From Cavia porcellus (Eukaryota; Chordata; Mammalia; Rodentia; Caviidae), in contig NW_026947486.1 in NCBI RefSeq assembly GCF_034190915.1, positions 79,340,044 to 79,404,043 of the forward strand: a DNA stretch of 64,000 nt, given 5' to 3'. Positions 1 through 11,817 of this stretch are shown in pieces. Within the stretch, counting starts at the first letter, position 1. The number at the start of each line of letters is the position of its first letter. The notes below the pieces were generated by a model. That model was not told where the DNA came from. It did no database searches and saw only the letters and a list, made by a program, of their open reading frames with translations. The position numbers and the translations under genes are program-made.

Positions 1-237
1 ATGGCGCTATCCAAAAAGTGGCAGCTACCTTCCCTCACAATGGGGGCTCAAGAAAGAAAAGCGAGAAAAAAGTCACAGTCTTTTGGTAAGCTAATCTCAA
101 AGTTTGTATCCCATCAATTTTATGAGATACTATTATTTAAAACCAAACTCACACACAATAAGAGAAAGTTACCTAAGAACACAAATCCTAAGAAGCTGGA
201 ATCACTGGGACTCATTTTAGTTTTTTGTTTTATGGTG
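1..237. other. unclassified DNA left of first SINE
   Basis: An open frame runs from base 1 into the poly-T tract, but it has no recognisable domain and its end is encoded by the SINE tail, so I do not call it a gene. Nothing else is identifiable. Confidence 0.5.
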
Positions 238-268
<31 letters not shown>

Positions 269-405
269 ATTTTTGAGACAGGGTCTCTCTATCAGATCAG
301 TCTGGCCTTGGGCTCACTTTGTAGCCCAGCCTGGTCTCAAACTTGCAACAATTCTCCTACCTCAGTAGGAGAATTACCTCATTACCTCAATAATGATCAT
401 TCTTG
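238..405 (-). mobile_element. B1 SINE, antisense, with poly-T tail
   Basis: A T-run at 238-266 is the complement of the A-tail. It is followed by the reversed B1 signature: gagacagggtctctc, then two tandem blocks ending in ctggcctt and ctggtctc, which is the internal duplication of rodent B1. B1 derives from 7SL RNA and is mobilised by L1. The distal end is irregular: the ctcagtaggagaattacctc stretch contains a short duplication, and the usual Pol III box-A half is degraded. Confidence 0.75.
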
Positions 406-940
406 GCTTAACTTCATTCAGTAGACCTCTTATGGGTCTTGGTTTGCAATATTGATTACAACGTAAGCTCTGTTTAATTTAATTTCATTAACTAGATAAA
501 AAAAACACATACTATATTTTTGGAATACATTATGAATCCAAAATAATCAAAATAACAAGACATGGATTTAGGAACAGACAAATAGTTCATCAGAACAAAA
601 TAAAATGTAGAAATGGTAATCAATACATGGAAAACTTTAATATATGACAAGGATGCTAATTCAAAGAAAATGATTTATTTGATAATGTCTGAAACAATTG
701 GCTACCTATTTAAAATAAAATTAACTGCCTAGTATATTCCACATTTAAAAGTAAATTTGAGACATAGTGCATACAGAATTTAAGTAATAAGAATACAAGA
801 ACATTTAGGAAAATACATATGTGACATAATTGGCTCAAAAAAATTTAACTGAGATAGAACACCCAGAAACTACAGGAAAACATAGACACAACATAAACAC
901 ATAAACATATTGGCTACATAATTGTCCTTTAAAACTTATT
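406..940. other. AT-rich unique-looking DNA
   Basis: Between two SINEs. I see no open frame of note, no splice-bounded exon and no familiar repeat signature. Confidence 0.5.
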
Positions 941-1140
941 TTGGGGGACAGTACTAGGAATTAGACTCAGAGCCTCACATACACACTAGCAAGTGTTCTG
1001 TAGCTTGCTGGAGCTTGCTGCCTTTTCAATTTTATTTTGAGACAGAGTTCTGCTAATTGCCCAGGCTAGCCTCAAATTTGCTGTTCTCCTGCTTCAGCCT
1101 CCTGAGAAGCTGGGATTACAGGCACGCAGCACTATACCTT
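941..1140 (-). mobile_element. B1-dID dimer SINE, antisense
   Basis: The first half (941-1025) reads as a reversed ID element (gggggacagtactaggaatt, then a degenerate B-box complement). The second half (1026-1140) is a reversed B1 (ttttgagacagagttctg ... gctgggattacaggcacgc). This ID-B1 head-to-tail fusion is the B1-dID family of non-murid rodents. It is diverged, so fairly old. Confidence 0.75.
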
Positions 1141-2629
1141 TTGAAATATTTTTATAGAGAACTATCATAAACAAATTCAAAGACAAGTAGTATGTTGGAA
1201 AATAAAACTTATAATACATATAACAGGTAAGAGATCGCTACCTATAAGACTAAAACTGGCAAGACAAAAAAAGTAGGAAAATTAAAAAAGAGCAAGAAGA
1301 GCAAGTCCAAATAGTCTTTTAAAAATAGCAGCTTAAAAATACAAAGTTTTAAAAACAATGAGATATTTCTCATTCATGTAACTAACGCACGTTTTAATGC
1401 AACACACGCTGGTTGGCAGAAGGTGAAAGGAGAAGTATACTCTCAATGACCACGTAACAGTTTACAATGAGAGTCACTTGGGCAGTACATTTCTTTATGT
1501 ACTTACTATGCCGAGCTTCTTGGGCAGGTGTCATTTCAATCAATTGATTCCTGTTTGCCGAAGATACACTTGTATGTCTGTTTGTTTTATAGCAGCTACC
1601 TTTAGCATACTTTTTTATTTAGAACATTGTATTCACGCTTGATGTTTGTTTCTAGTGACATCTAATAATAAGTTTAGTCATTTTCTTTTACGAAGTTATT
1701 TTATGTGTGAAAGATAACCTAAAATTTTGTGCTACTGTCTATAAAAACTCTTGTCGTGAGTACATGAGATATAATTTCTATACTTCTCCAGAACTCAGTG
1801 ATATTCTTTTACAATACAAAAATGAATAAGTTTGGTATACTGAGACTGAAGGGAAAAAAGAGAAGTGCTCAAAGATCTGCAGAAAAGGAAAAGTTGAAAA
1901 AGGGAAAATGCTAGCATATCAGAGAAGAAAAATCTATGCTATGAAATGGAAAGATTAAAAACAGTCTCCCTATTGTCAACTATTCATAACACAAAAATGA
2001 TAGAATTTGAAAGAAGAAGTGAAACTTTAAAAAATTCCAACAGTGGTCCATTATTATAATAACGGGTGGTGTTGTTAGTGTTGACCAACATCTAACAAGA
2101 TATCTTGTAAACAAAAGTGAAGAAAATAATATTATTAAAATGTTTACGTACCTTTTGTACCAAATAATACGGAACTGATTTGTTATTTATTCAGAATAAG
2201 GGGCTCAAAAAGCCATTTAAAGGTTAGATTAGGTCTAATAGACCAAAATAATTCAAAAATACAGCATTGCAAAATACCAACCAGGATGTCCATCATTAAT
2301 GTCTTCACCATTACATTCAGTGGATACATATTTTATTGAAATTATACTATCTACAGGTAAATAAAAAGCATGAAAGGGCAGCAGGACTGTAAAATGCGTT
2401 GTTCAAAGAAAGACAATAATGCAAATTTCAGAAAGGGAGTAGATACTACTGTCTAGATTGTAATGTGTTATGTGATGAATGTTTTAAAGTATATTATACA
2501 CAGAAAAATTATTGAATAAACTTAATAAAATAGTTGTTTTTATATTTCCCATTATATTATTTTATAAAAATTAACAAAACTATGCAAATTTTGATTATCC
2601 TATATTTAAACAATTGACTGGTAATTAGT
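1141..2629. other. AT-rich intergenic DNA
   Basis: Strongly A/T biased with short homopolymers. I see no supported gene and no repeat I can name. A short tandem-like imperfect motif around 2080-2100 was too weak to call. Confidence 0.5.
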
Positions 2630-3540
2630 TAATGTCACTATTTACAGACTTAGGGAAAGCAATTTGCAAGTATAAAATACGATCTACATGTACTTATTGT
2701 TTCAGCAATTGCACTTCTATGAATCTATCAGCACAAAGAGACTTACGTAAATTCTTCAACAAGATATTTAAGGCAGCACTCTTTCCAGAGTGGCTCAAAA
2801 TAATGCAAACTGTTCCCTTCCAGAAGCCTTCAGGAAGATGGTGGAGTGGTGAGCATCAATGGGCCTCTCTCCAAGAGTCAGAAACTAGGATCTGAAGAGA
2901 AAATTGGAGGCCACAGAAAAATTACAGAGACACATCACAACGCAGAAAAAAGAGGGGATAAGCTGCACTTTGCCCCAACTCCTAGCTTTTGGAGAGAGAG
3001 AAGAAAATGGAATCTATAGAGACACAGCCAAAGCAGGCAAATTCAGAGTCCTCCAGGAAGAAATGCAGCAGTGGAATGGAGAAATGGATGACATGTACAA
3101 CTGCTCGTGACTCCAGGCCTAGCACCTGCCCTGAAGAGACTGCTTGGCTGGAAGACATTTGAGGGAGGGGCCACTGGACCTGGGATTCAAGAGGAGCTAC
3201 AGTGGCCTTCATCTCAGTTTACCCAGTGTTGAACTGCCACAGTGTGTGAGAGACAACCACAGGAGACGACCATGGTCAGGGAGCCATTGGCGGCCAGCAA
3301 GAGACACTCATAGTGTCCTAAGCTGAATAATGCAGGCCCACCCCATGATCAAAGGCAAGGTTCACCCTGAATTTCTGTGGAACTGAAAGTCCCAGAAATG
3401 GTGCTCTGCCTTAATCCTACTGCCAGCTGGAGTTAGCCAACCCTCAGTGTCTCCCGTGTCTGCAGCAAGACCAGAATCACACCTTAAATGTACACTGCCA
3501 CAAATCCGTAGAATCCAGAAGATTACCAGAGGCCTGAAAT
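2630..3540 (+). other. GC-richer block, possibly an L1 5' leader
   Basis: Base composition rises relative to the flanks from about 2810 to 3540. Three short open frames overlap here, none with a domain I recognise. Because sequence at 4130-4470 looks like an L1 leader near ORF1, this block could be the upstream 5' UTR of that L1. That is inference from order and composition only. Confidence 0.25.
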
Positions 3541-3573
3541 CACAGAAAAATTTCTTTTCCTTTTTTTCATTTG

Positions 3574-3666
3574 CTTGATTTTTTGTTTGTTTTGGTACCA
3601 GGGATCAAACTTAGGAGCTCACACTTGCCAGGCAGGCACTTAAGTCACTGAGTTAAATCCCTTGCC
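3574..3666 (-). mobile_element. ID-type SINE, antisense
   Basis: The segment starting ggtaccagggatcaaacttag and running through cacttgccaggcaggcac and cactgagttaaatc is the complement of a tRNA-derived ID element. The B-box complement lies near 3600 and the A-box complement near 3645. No cloverleaf is retained, so it is not a tRNA gene. Confidence 0.8.
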
Positions 3667-3685
3667 CTTGTTTGATTTTTTGACT

Positions 3686-3686
<1 letters not shown>

Positions 3687-3731
<45 letters not shown>
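3687..3731. repeat. (GT)n microsatellite
   Basis: About 22 uninterrupted GT dinucleotides. It sits just past the ID element and before a pyrimidine-rich stretch at 3755-3920. Confidence 0.95.
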
Positions 3732-3735
<4 letters not shown>

Positions 3736-3929
3736 TGAACACAGTTTTGGTCTCTTTTTTTGCTTGTTTTATTTTGTTCTTGTTTATTTTCCTCCTTCTT
3801 TCCTTCCCTCCTGTCTTCTTTACTAATTTCTTGAGGCTGGAGTAATCTTCCCTTTACTTCATTCAGCCTTGCTTCTATTCTTTATTCTCTTTTTCTTCAT
3901 TTTTGTATTTTTTCTCTTCTTCCTTTTAA

Positions 3930-4464
3930 ATATACTCTCAGTGTAAAATCACGTATTTACTGTACATACTTTTATGGTTTATCTTACATTTGATTTTATA
4001 ACTATAAATCTTATATCTAGCACTAAAGTTGGAAAATTATTAGTTATGGCAATTTTTCTTTTAGCAGTTTGTGTTTGACACTATTGCTATTATCATGATT
4101 GTACTACTTTAGCCAATGTGACATAGTTGTGACCAGTGGATTGTCCTTGTATGCCAATACATAAATTGTCTGAGGGTCATAAACAAATCTACAACCCAGT
4201 ACCAAAGAACTTGGTGCTAGGCCAAACAAGCTGCAACATTTCATACCTAATAAACAGAAGACACAGGATCCTGGGATGCACTCAATGGCCAAAAGCCAGC
4301 TACACCTAGAAGACATCTCTGAGAGGTAGTCATTTTCCTGAGATATCTCAATACTAGTAATAAATTCCCCTACCACAAGCAATTCACAAGCCTCAATGCA
4401 GAAAATAAATAAACTAAGGAAATAGAAAATGACAAAAACATAAGACCAGCAAAAGTGGTTTCAA
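3930..4464 (+). mobile_element. L1 leader-like sequence, degraded
   Basis: The stretch around 4190-4450 (ttggtgctaggccaaacaag, aaaagccagctacaccta, atctcaatactagtaa, gcctcaatgcagaaaataaa) resembles the region upstream of or at the start of ORF1 in rodent L1s as I remember it. No ORF1 coiled coil follows; it is replaced at about 4465 by hAT-like sequence. It may equally be another old repeat. Confidence 0.35.
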
Positions 4465-5660
4465 TTACTAGTGGCACGGCACATTGCATGGTGAGACCAA
4501 CATCTGGTTTCATACAGATCTTTCTTAAACAAACAAAACATCCAGTCATTTGTTTTCATTGTATTGTACATCAAACAGCTCATTGTGCCAGGGAAAGCAA
4601 CAAAGGTTAGACTTTATTCTCAAAAAATGTCACAAAAATGGTGAATTACATCATGGCTCATGAATTTAATTTTTGACAGTTTCAAACACTTCTCCAGTTT
4701 CAGGCACAGTATAATGCTTTACTTATATACAATAATGTCTGGTGTCTGAGCAACAAATGAATGATTCCTGAATAGATTTGTACATTTCTTGGATGAAATT
4801 AGGCTGCTTATGAATGAAAAAGGGCAGGAACATCCACTGATATGGCCTGGCTTAGCAATTTCACATTTTAAAATAGATTTTACACTGCACTTCAATGTAC
4901 TGAACAAAAAATAGAAGGTGTAGGGAATACAGCACAAAGGATGCTTTGTGATCTCAAAATATTTGAGAGAAAATTTCAGGTTTCATAACAGAACTTGAAA
5001 GTGGGGAGCTGAAATAGTTTCCAAATCTAAAAATCCATTTAGGAAATTCTGCCATATTTATAGACAATCCTGCAAGCCACTAGGAAATCTACAAGGAATT
5101 TTCTAGCATTGTAGCAGCTGCAAGGGAAAATTTTAGAAACATATTTTTACAGTTCCATTAGACGGAAACAATCCTGTGATTTCTTATTTCTCCACATAGA
5201 GCCAAATTTGAAGAACTTAATCTTTTGCAGTTGCAGAGACTAGATTTTGGAAATTTAGAAATGGAGCTGTTGGAATTTCAAGAAAGCTCTATCTGAAAAA
5301 ATTGCTATGACCTGAAAAAATTGCTATGACCTGAAAGCAACACTTGGAAGATAGAATGTGAACGGATGACAAAGGACAGCATGGTTGGCAATGCTGAAAA
5401 TGAAATCCTTAAAGTGTGCAATTCTCTGCCAAATAATATTAAGTCAATGTAAGCACTTGGGATTGCTTTTCTTACTTTGCTTGAATCATGTGATGCTTGT
5501 GAGCAGCTGTTTTCACCTTTAAATTATATCAAATGTGGTAAAAGAAATAGACTAACAGATGATCTGAGTGCTGCATGTTTTGCTCTCAAACTAACAAGGA
5601 ATTAGCCAAGGTTTAACAAAGTATCCACAGGCAAACTCTTACCTTACAATAAAAAGATGT
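4465..5660 (+). pseudogene. decayed hAT-superfamily transposase sequence
   Basis: Conceptual translation in shifting + frames gives hAT transposase landmarks in family order. First is a 'G(T)A.CMV.' block near 4475-4500, at the place of the catalytic TDGAPAMVG motif. Next is 'HPVICFHCIVHQTA' (about 4540-4580), matching the conserved HC.IHQ box. Then come 'ISHFK..FTLHFNVLNKK' (about 4855-4910) and a C-terminal 'CDACEQLFSPLNYIK..KRNRLTDDLSAAC.ALK' region (about 5490-5600), which corresponds to the hAT dimerisation block. There are many frameshifts and stops. Members of this superfamily include Charlie transposons and domesticated genes such as the ZBED, GTF2IRD2 and EPM2AIP1 groups. I cannot tell whether this is a transposon fossil or a processed pseudogene of a domesticated gene. 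A 22-bp tandem duplication lies at about 5293-5335. Confidence 0.6.
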
Positions 5661-5744
5661 TTGCATCATTGAAATCTCTATTGTCCTGTTTTCCTTCTAA
5701 GACAAAGCACGTTAGTGTGTAAGATGGGTTTTCTCCTAAATTAA

Positions 5745-7092
5745 AACCACAGTATTCAGGCTTGATTGCAGTGTATGCACTTTGTAATAAATGAGTTTCA
5801 GATTACAATTTGAGCACTCACTCTCTAAAAGGTTTTCCATCAATTCTCTAAAATCAGGAACAAGACAAAGATATCCACTATCCCCACTCCTATTCAAAAA
5901 AATTCTAGAAATATTAGCCAGAGCAGTTAGACAAGAGAAAGAAACAACAGGAATATAGTTAAAAGTTATATTATCATTATTTGCTGATGACATGATTCTG
6001 TATACAGAAGATTCAAAAAATTACACCAAAAAGCTTCCAGATTTACTAACAAAATTTGGCCATATAGCAGCACACAAAGTTAACATAAATTAATAGCATT
6101 TCTGTACCCAATAACAAATTGTCTGAGAGAAAAATCAGGGAAACAACAACAATAGTAACAAGAAAAATGAAATATTTAGGAATTAATCTAACAAAGGAAA
6201 GGAAATATATTTACATGGAAAACTACACTACTCTGAAAAAGCAGATCCAGTAGGATATTTTCCTAGATATCCCTAGTCTTGAATAGGCAGAATCAATGTA
6301 ATGCAATAGCCATACAACCAAAACTGTTATACATATTTAATGAAATTCCAATCAAAATCTCAATTGCATAACTCTCAAAACTAGAAAAAAAACAATCCTA
6401 CAATCCATTTGAAACCAAAAGAAACCTATAATAGAAAAAATAGTACTGGACAGCAGGGGCAAGGCAGGAAGCATCACAATCCCTGAAGTGAAGTCATACT
6501 ACAATGCTACTGATTTTTTTAAAGCATGATACTGGCAAAAAAAAACCCCACACTGTAATAGTTAAATCTTGGAAACAAGCCAGGTGCCCACCAACCAAAG
6601 AATGGATAAAAAAATAAGCTTTTTTCTATAATGGAGTACTACTCAGCCATAAAAATGATAAAATTGATACTTTTATAGGTAAATGGATGCAACTCAAAAC
6701 CATACTTGTAAGTGAAGTTAGTAAGATCAATGTGTGTAAACATTGTATTGTCTCACTAGTATAAAAACTAAACCAGTAAACAGGATGAAAATGTACAATA
6801 GATATTGTGAATTGAAAAGAAATTGTTCAAGAGAAATGACAAATTGATGGAGGAAAGGAAGAAAGGGAAAAGGAAAATCATATGTATACCCAATACAGTT
6901 AAGATAGTTATACAGCTAGCTTCACTTTGTTCCTTGAAAAGAAAGTTTTATACTAATATTGTTTGGACAAGCTATCTTGTACTCTGAACAATAACTGTAA
7001 AACAATACATAATGTGTCAACTATTGTAACAGTCCACCTAAGCTGTTTTGAAATGATTTGTTATGTTTAATCCTTTCTTTAAAATAAAAAAG
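5745..7092 (+). mobile_element. 5'-truncated, internally deleted L1 (ORF2 and 3' end)
   Basis: Reverse transcriptase sequence from about 5850 (TRQ..PLSPLLF, then [10 protein letters not shown]) includes the FADD catalytic box at 5980-5991. The thumb follows to about 6540. The sequence then jumps to the ORF2 C-terminal end (ccaaccaaagaatggataaa ... gagtactactcagccataaa) and a 3' UTR ending in aaaataaaaaa near 7085. Several stops and frameshifts are present. The lost section between about 6540 and 6545 is the ORF2 stretch between thumb and C-terminus. Confidence 0.85.
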
Positions 7093-7194
7093 GCATTTAT
7101 GAAGCAATTGGAGAAAGTTGAACAAAGACTCATTATTAGGTAATCTTGAGGAATTATTAGTTTTATAGTCATTATAATATTATTATGATAAATT

Positions 7195-7352
7195 TAAAAT
7201 ATGTCTGATTTGAACAACTATTTGTAAGATGACAATATGTAATCTATTAATTAGTGATTTCTTACTGTATATTTTTTCTTGAAATTCTGTATTACTTGTA
7301 CCCTTTTACTGTTTTGTTTTGTTTTCTTTTCTCTTTAAATAAAAATTTAAAA
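7195..7352 (+). mobile_element. L1 3' UTR terminal fragment
   Basis: The motif aacaactatttgtaagatgacaatatg, then attagtgatttcttactgta and a T-rich stretch ending in aaataaaaatttaaaa, is the same 3' terminus seen at 12485-12610, 41862-42054 and 48040-48205. It is a severely 5'-truncated copy with its polyadenylation signal. Confidence 0.8.
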
Positions 7353-7559
7353 AATATGTCTTTGAAATTTTCCATGTTAAATATATTGATGGCACTATTT
7401 TCCCAGGATGTGAACTAAAGACACAAATGATGTTCTACTGACATAAGCTTCTTATCATACAGTGATGCGTATTATTTTACAGCACATTAATACCTTCTGA
7501 AAATTAAAGTGCATTTAAATAAAATTTTTAATTCAAATTTTTTTAAAAGACTCGAGAAT

Positions 7560-8604
7560 CAGTGGAGCACAGTAGAAGATGCAGAAACAACTAATTCCAA
7601 GCATGCTTATCTTCCTTATCTTTGACAAAGTGATCAAACACCTTCACTGGAAAAAGACAGCTTCTTTAATAAATGGTGCTAGGGAAACTGACTTTTCACA
7701 TGCCAAAGATTAAACCCAGACCCATACCTTTCGCTATGCACTAAAATCGAACTGGATCAAAGATCTAAATATTAAAACTGAAACATATAATCTGCTGGAA
7801 GATAAAATAGGTAACTCTTGAAGACAAAGGTTTAGGCAAAAACTTTTTGAGTAAAATTCTGATTGCAAAGAAATATTACAAATAACCAACAACTGGGATC
7901 ACAATAAATTAAAAGGTTTTTATGCAACAAAAGAAACCACCAACAAAACAAAGAGATAACTCACAGAATGGGAAAATATTTTACTACCTGCTCCTTAGAC
8001 ACAGGACTAATACTTAGACTATACAAATTACTAAAAAAAAAATCAGACTTCCTCCCAAAATTTAAGGACTCAGTTCAAAAATGAACTTCTGAAATGAATA
8101 GAAATTGCTCAGATGAAGAAGTACAAACAACAAATAAATAAATTAAAAATGCTCAGCATCGCTGGTCATTTGTGGAATGCAAATTAAAACAATCATGTGA
8201 TTCCATCTCACTCCAGAAAGAATGGCCATCATCAAAACAAACAAACAAACAAACAAAACAACCAATAACAAATGCTGGCCAGGCTGTGGGAAAAAAGGAA
8301 CTCTTCTCCCCTGTTGATGGTCATGTAAGTTGGTAAAACCACTATGAAAATCAGTATGGAGATTCCTCAAAAAACTGAAACTGGAGATGTCCGTTCACCT
8401 GGCTATTCTTCATCTAAGTATCTTTCCAAAAGAGCTAAAAGCATTATACAATAGTGATCTACATATACACATTTGTAGCAGCACATAAATAGTTAAATCT
8501 TGGAAACAGCCCAGACACCCATCCATGGTGAATGGATAAAGAAAATGTGGGTTTTATATACAATGGTGCTCTCCTCTGTCATAAAGAATAATAAACTCAT
8601 TCAC
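7560..8604 (+). mobile_element. L1 ORF2 C-terminal fragment
   Basis: This is the familiar L1 order: gacaaagtgatcaaacac, aaatggtgctagggaaactg, atctgctggaagataaaatagg, aatgctggccaggctgtggg, agatctacatatacac and ccatggtgaatggataaaga. It encodes the region beyond the RT thumb, with frames disrupted. It stops at about 8600 where a GC-rich segment intervenes. Confidence 0.85.
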
Positions 8605-8860
8605 TAACTGGGGGTGGGGAGAGCAGGGCCACACCACCAAGCAGGTCCTGTCTGGAAACCAGCACCATGCGCAGGCCACCACCACACTGGAACAGAGGGA
8701 CCTCAGCCCCCTATGGGGAGCAGGCTGGCAAGCAGAAAGCACCAAACCCCCACTCCCACCCCGCTGTAAGGAACAGGTGTATCTGGAGAAACACACACAG
8801 GTCTACGCTATGGCCAGTGGTCTGATCTTAGGTTCAGAGGATAAGAGATCCTCTGAAGGT
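8605..8860. other. GC-rich segment between L1 ORF2 end and 3' UTR
   Basis: About 250 bp rich in G and C (gggggtggggagagcaggg ... aaacccccactcccacccc). It abruptly replaces the expected ORF2 terminus. It could be a subfamily-specific 3' UTR piece or an unrelated insertion. It has no coding signature I trust. Confidence 0.5.
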
Positions 8861-8861
8861 C

Positions 8862-9265
8862 GCAGCCATTGTTGATTCGCTAAGGTCTTGTTTTGCAAGT
8901 CCTAGATCATTGCCATTGTTTTGTTGGGTTGGGTTTTATTCTCTTTTGTTTTGTTTGATTATGTCAAATTCGATAGCAGAAGCAATGATTTCAAAGAAAG
9001 CAAGATATATTATGGTAGCAATTTAGGATTTACTATAGACTTGTTTTGCTGTCCTTTTTTGCATTCATTGTTTGGTTTTTATTGTTTCTATTCTATTCTG
9101 TTTTGTTTGATTTTTACTATGTCCGAAGTTATCTGCAGCTATTTTGAAGACATCAAAAGGCATTATGGCAACTATCATTGATTTCATAATGTTTTGAAGT
9201 CCTGTATCTTTTTCACTGCTTTGTTTTGATTGATTTTATTCTGTTTCATCCTCTTTATAATATAA
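8862..9265 (+). repeat. L1 3' UTR tandem module, about 2.6 units of ~152 bp
   Basis: Unit starts fall at 8862 (gcagccattgttgatt), 9014 (ggtagcaatttaggatt) and 9167 (ggcaactatcattgattt). Each unit runs through a cagctattttgaagacatc-like block, a tttgaagtcctg-like block and a T/G-rich ttgttttgattgattttatt stretch. The same module occurs in the L1 3' UTRs at 20952, 41112 and 46800. Confidence 0.8.
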
Positions 9266-9420
9266 AAATAGAAGAATGATAAATGAGCCATATTTAGGTT
9301 AATGGATGTACTTTAACACTATAATTTAAAGTAAAATAACTCAGATACACAAGTTTAAATATTGTGTTGTTTCTCTTGTATGAAGAACCAAAAGGATAAA
9401 GACCATATCAATATTAATTT
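9266..9420 (+). mobile_element. older L1 terminal fragment
   Basis: Sequence such as gagccatatttaggttaatgg, then aaataactcagatacacaag, matches the end of L1 ORF2 in older elements. It is short and degenerate. Confidence 0.55.
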
Positions 9421-9459
9421 TAGGACCATTATTGTATTCTATTATATTTTTCACCATTG

Positions 9460-9930
9460 AAAAATCTTCCCTTCAGTAAAGAAATAAGTAAATAGATTTG
9501 TGTCATGGAATATTATGCAGACAGCAAAAGAATTCATTAGATTTATGCCACTAAACTTGGAGGGATTTTTGTCTCTTGCATAAAAAGCAAGAAACAAAAT
9601 ACATAATCTGATATATTTTAGATGGACAATTATTTTTAAATTTCTATATGTGAGCAAATTTATTTTTAATATAGTTGTATGAGCAAAAAGAAAGAGATAA
9701 AAGATGTACATACACAAATATTAACATCAGTTATGCAAGAGAAGCAAGCAACAATCAAAAATTATAAAACTGTATGTGTGAATAAGTATGTATGAGAGGT
9801 GAATGAAACATTGATAATATATTAATTATTGCTTATCTCTGGGTGATGAAATGTCAGATGAATTTTCATTTTATTCTTTATATTTCTCTGTTTTCATATT
9901 TTAACAACAAATAAGAAAAAAGTGAATTAA
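9460..9930 (+). mobile_element. ancient mammalian L1 (L1M-type) 3' end
   Basis: The motifs gtcatggaatattatgcagac, then ttattgcttatctctgggtgatg, ttcattttattctttatatttc and an A-rich end, are typical of the 3' UTR of pre-rodent L1M elements. It is heavily diverged. Confidence 0.65.
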
Positions 9931-11065
9931 TTTTTTTCAATAGACAGTTAAGCAGTTGGAAAAGAAAGTAGTGCTCAGTTTTGAATAGCTACGAACTGAT
10001 GGATTTGAAAAATTAAGAAACAGGACAATTTGAAAGCTATTGAAATTATGTATGTGTACTACGGTGATGCACACATCTGAACTACAGCTAATCAAACAGA
10101 AAGGAAGGAAAATAGATAAACAGTAATTTATCTGAGGGACTGAGACACATTGGCAATTTGGGGGTACAGGCATGTGTGCACACACATTGTTACTCTGTAG
10201 AAGTAAACCAAAAACATGTCTATTTACTATTACCTATGTCACTGAGGACTCTGCTTACTCGTATTTAGTTAACGAGTTTCCCCCACAAGAGAAAAAGAGT
10301 TATACCACTTTTCATAAAGAATCTCATGAATCCTTCGTGAAGCATACTACCTTTGCTCAAAAGAGAAGAGGAGAGAGGTTTTATTTAGGAAAGGTAGGAA
10401 GCTACTACAATCAACCTTTCTTAGGGTCAACTGTGTCAGTTAAGCCACTGTACAAGTTCCAATTAGTGAACTACTCATATATGCATACTTGAATTTACAT
10501 GGGTATATGATTTCCTATCATCTTATTTGTCTGCATGCCTATTTGAACTATCTCTTGTTCAGAAAACGACTGAAGGTGATTGTTAAATATACAGCAGTTT
10601 GTATCACCAAGGGAATTACTTCTTGAAAAATATGTTCTTTCAGCCTTTTTTAGGCCATGTCTCTGTCTGTAAGGACCAGGAAATAGCATCATCAATCTGG
10701 TGACTTTGGCTAACTGAAGAGCTAAAGTGAATCCTCTGAGAATCATTCCAATCTATCACTGTACAAATGATTTCCAAATGGTCACACAGTCCAAATCCTT
10801 TGTGCTGTGGCACTTCAGTCAATAAATGCTTGCTGAATTGAATGCTATAGTTAATGCAAGCAGGCACTGAACAATTCCAATTTCAAAAGTAGGTCTAAAA
10901 AGAGATAATCATACTTAAAGTGCTCTGCAGATGAGCAGTCATGGTCATAGCTGAAGTGAAATGCTGCTGACTCAAACCCTGTCAATCAAGCAAAGCTTGT
11001 GCTTCTGCCTACAATGCTTTTTCACTCTCCCACTGGCCTGTACTTCTCCTTGAAGGCAAATTGAT
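9931..11065. other. unique-looking DNA without supported gene
   Basis: Contains a 106-codon frame at 10172-10492 and overlapping minus-strand frames at 10495-10867. They lack domains, splice context or compositional support. The motif aataaatgcttgctgaattg near 10820 resembles the end of an L2/MIR-type repeat. Confidence 0.5.
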
Positions 11066-11069
11066 AAGT

Positions 11070-11190
11070 GGAGCCAGAGAGAAGACAATCAAATCCTGAC
11101 TCTGACATTGACTTGCCATGTGAACTTAAGTGAGTTTCTCTGAGCTGCAATTTCATCATCGGCAAGATGGAAACACTAATACTTGGATTG
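11070..11190 (+). mobile_element. MIR SINE fragment
   Basis: The core reads tcctgactctgacattgact, tgccatgtgaacttaagtgag and ctgagctgcaatttcatcatc, ending in aagatgg. This is the MIR core (…gtgaccttgggcaagtt…ctcagtttcctcatc…). MIR is a tRNA-derived SINE that was active before placental mammals diversified. Confidence 0.8.
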
Positions 11191-11339
11191 CAAATTTTCA
11201 CTGATAGCTAAGTACAAAATTCCTCGCTCGTTAACTCATTGCCTTGCTGTTTCTCTATCCTGAGAAATTCTACTTAATTCTTCTCAAGTCAATAAAAATG
11301 TGACTTTTTAGTGATAACTGCCTTCAGCTTCTCTACAGA

Positions 11340-11525
11340 CATAATCATTGCCTCCTCTGCATATTCATAGTGCTCCAATCAGACTCTTGTTAGACTACTT
11401 ACAACATTAGATGGTTTTCAATTAGAGGCTCTCTGAGGCCATGGGTTATATCACATTCGCATGTAAGTGCCATTGCTTGACATAGAAGTGATGTTTAGAA
11501 AAACACTGCTGAATGAGTAAACACT
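11340..11525 (+). mobile_element. L2-like 3' end
   Basis: The order gaggctctctgaggccatggg, then attgcttgacatagaagtg and aaaacactgctgaatgag, parallels the L2 terminus (…gagggcagggactgtg…cctggcacatagtaggtgc…tgttgaatga). It is ancient and diverged. Confidence 0.5.
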
Positions 11526-11800
11526 ATAAGCTATTAGCTATAAGCAAATAAACAATGCAAATTTCGTATTTTAAGTAATTCTGGTGGCGTGACCTAATAA
11601 GAATGATAGGCTGTGGGCTTAGTTTGCTTTTGCATAATTTATTTATAGAATTCTTCAAGAAAGTAAATGTTGGCAAAGGAAGAAGCAGCATGTCTATTTC
11701 ATTTAGATTTTCAAAAGGCCTTTAACAACCAGACATAATTCCAAAGGAAACTTTCTGTGCGGAGGCAGATTGCCTATGCAGCCTCTCTACCTCTTTATTC
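11526..11800. other. unclassified AT-rich DNA
   Basis: No repeat or gene signature recognised between the L2-like end and the B1 insertion. Confidence 0.45.
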
Positions 11801-11817
11801 TAAATTCCTATCATTTA

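Noticed and set aside
10172..10492. 106-codon open frame
   Set aside because: No domain, no plausible splice or promoter context, and normal AT-rich background.
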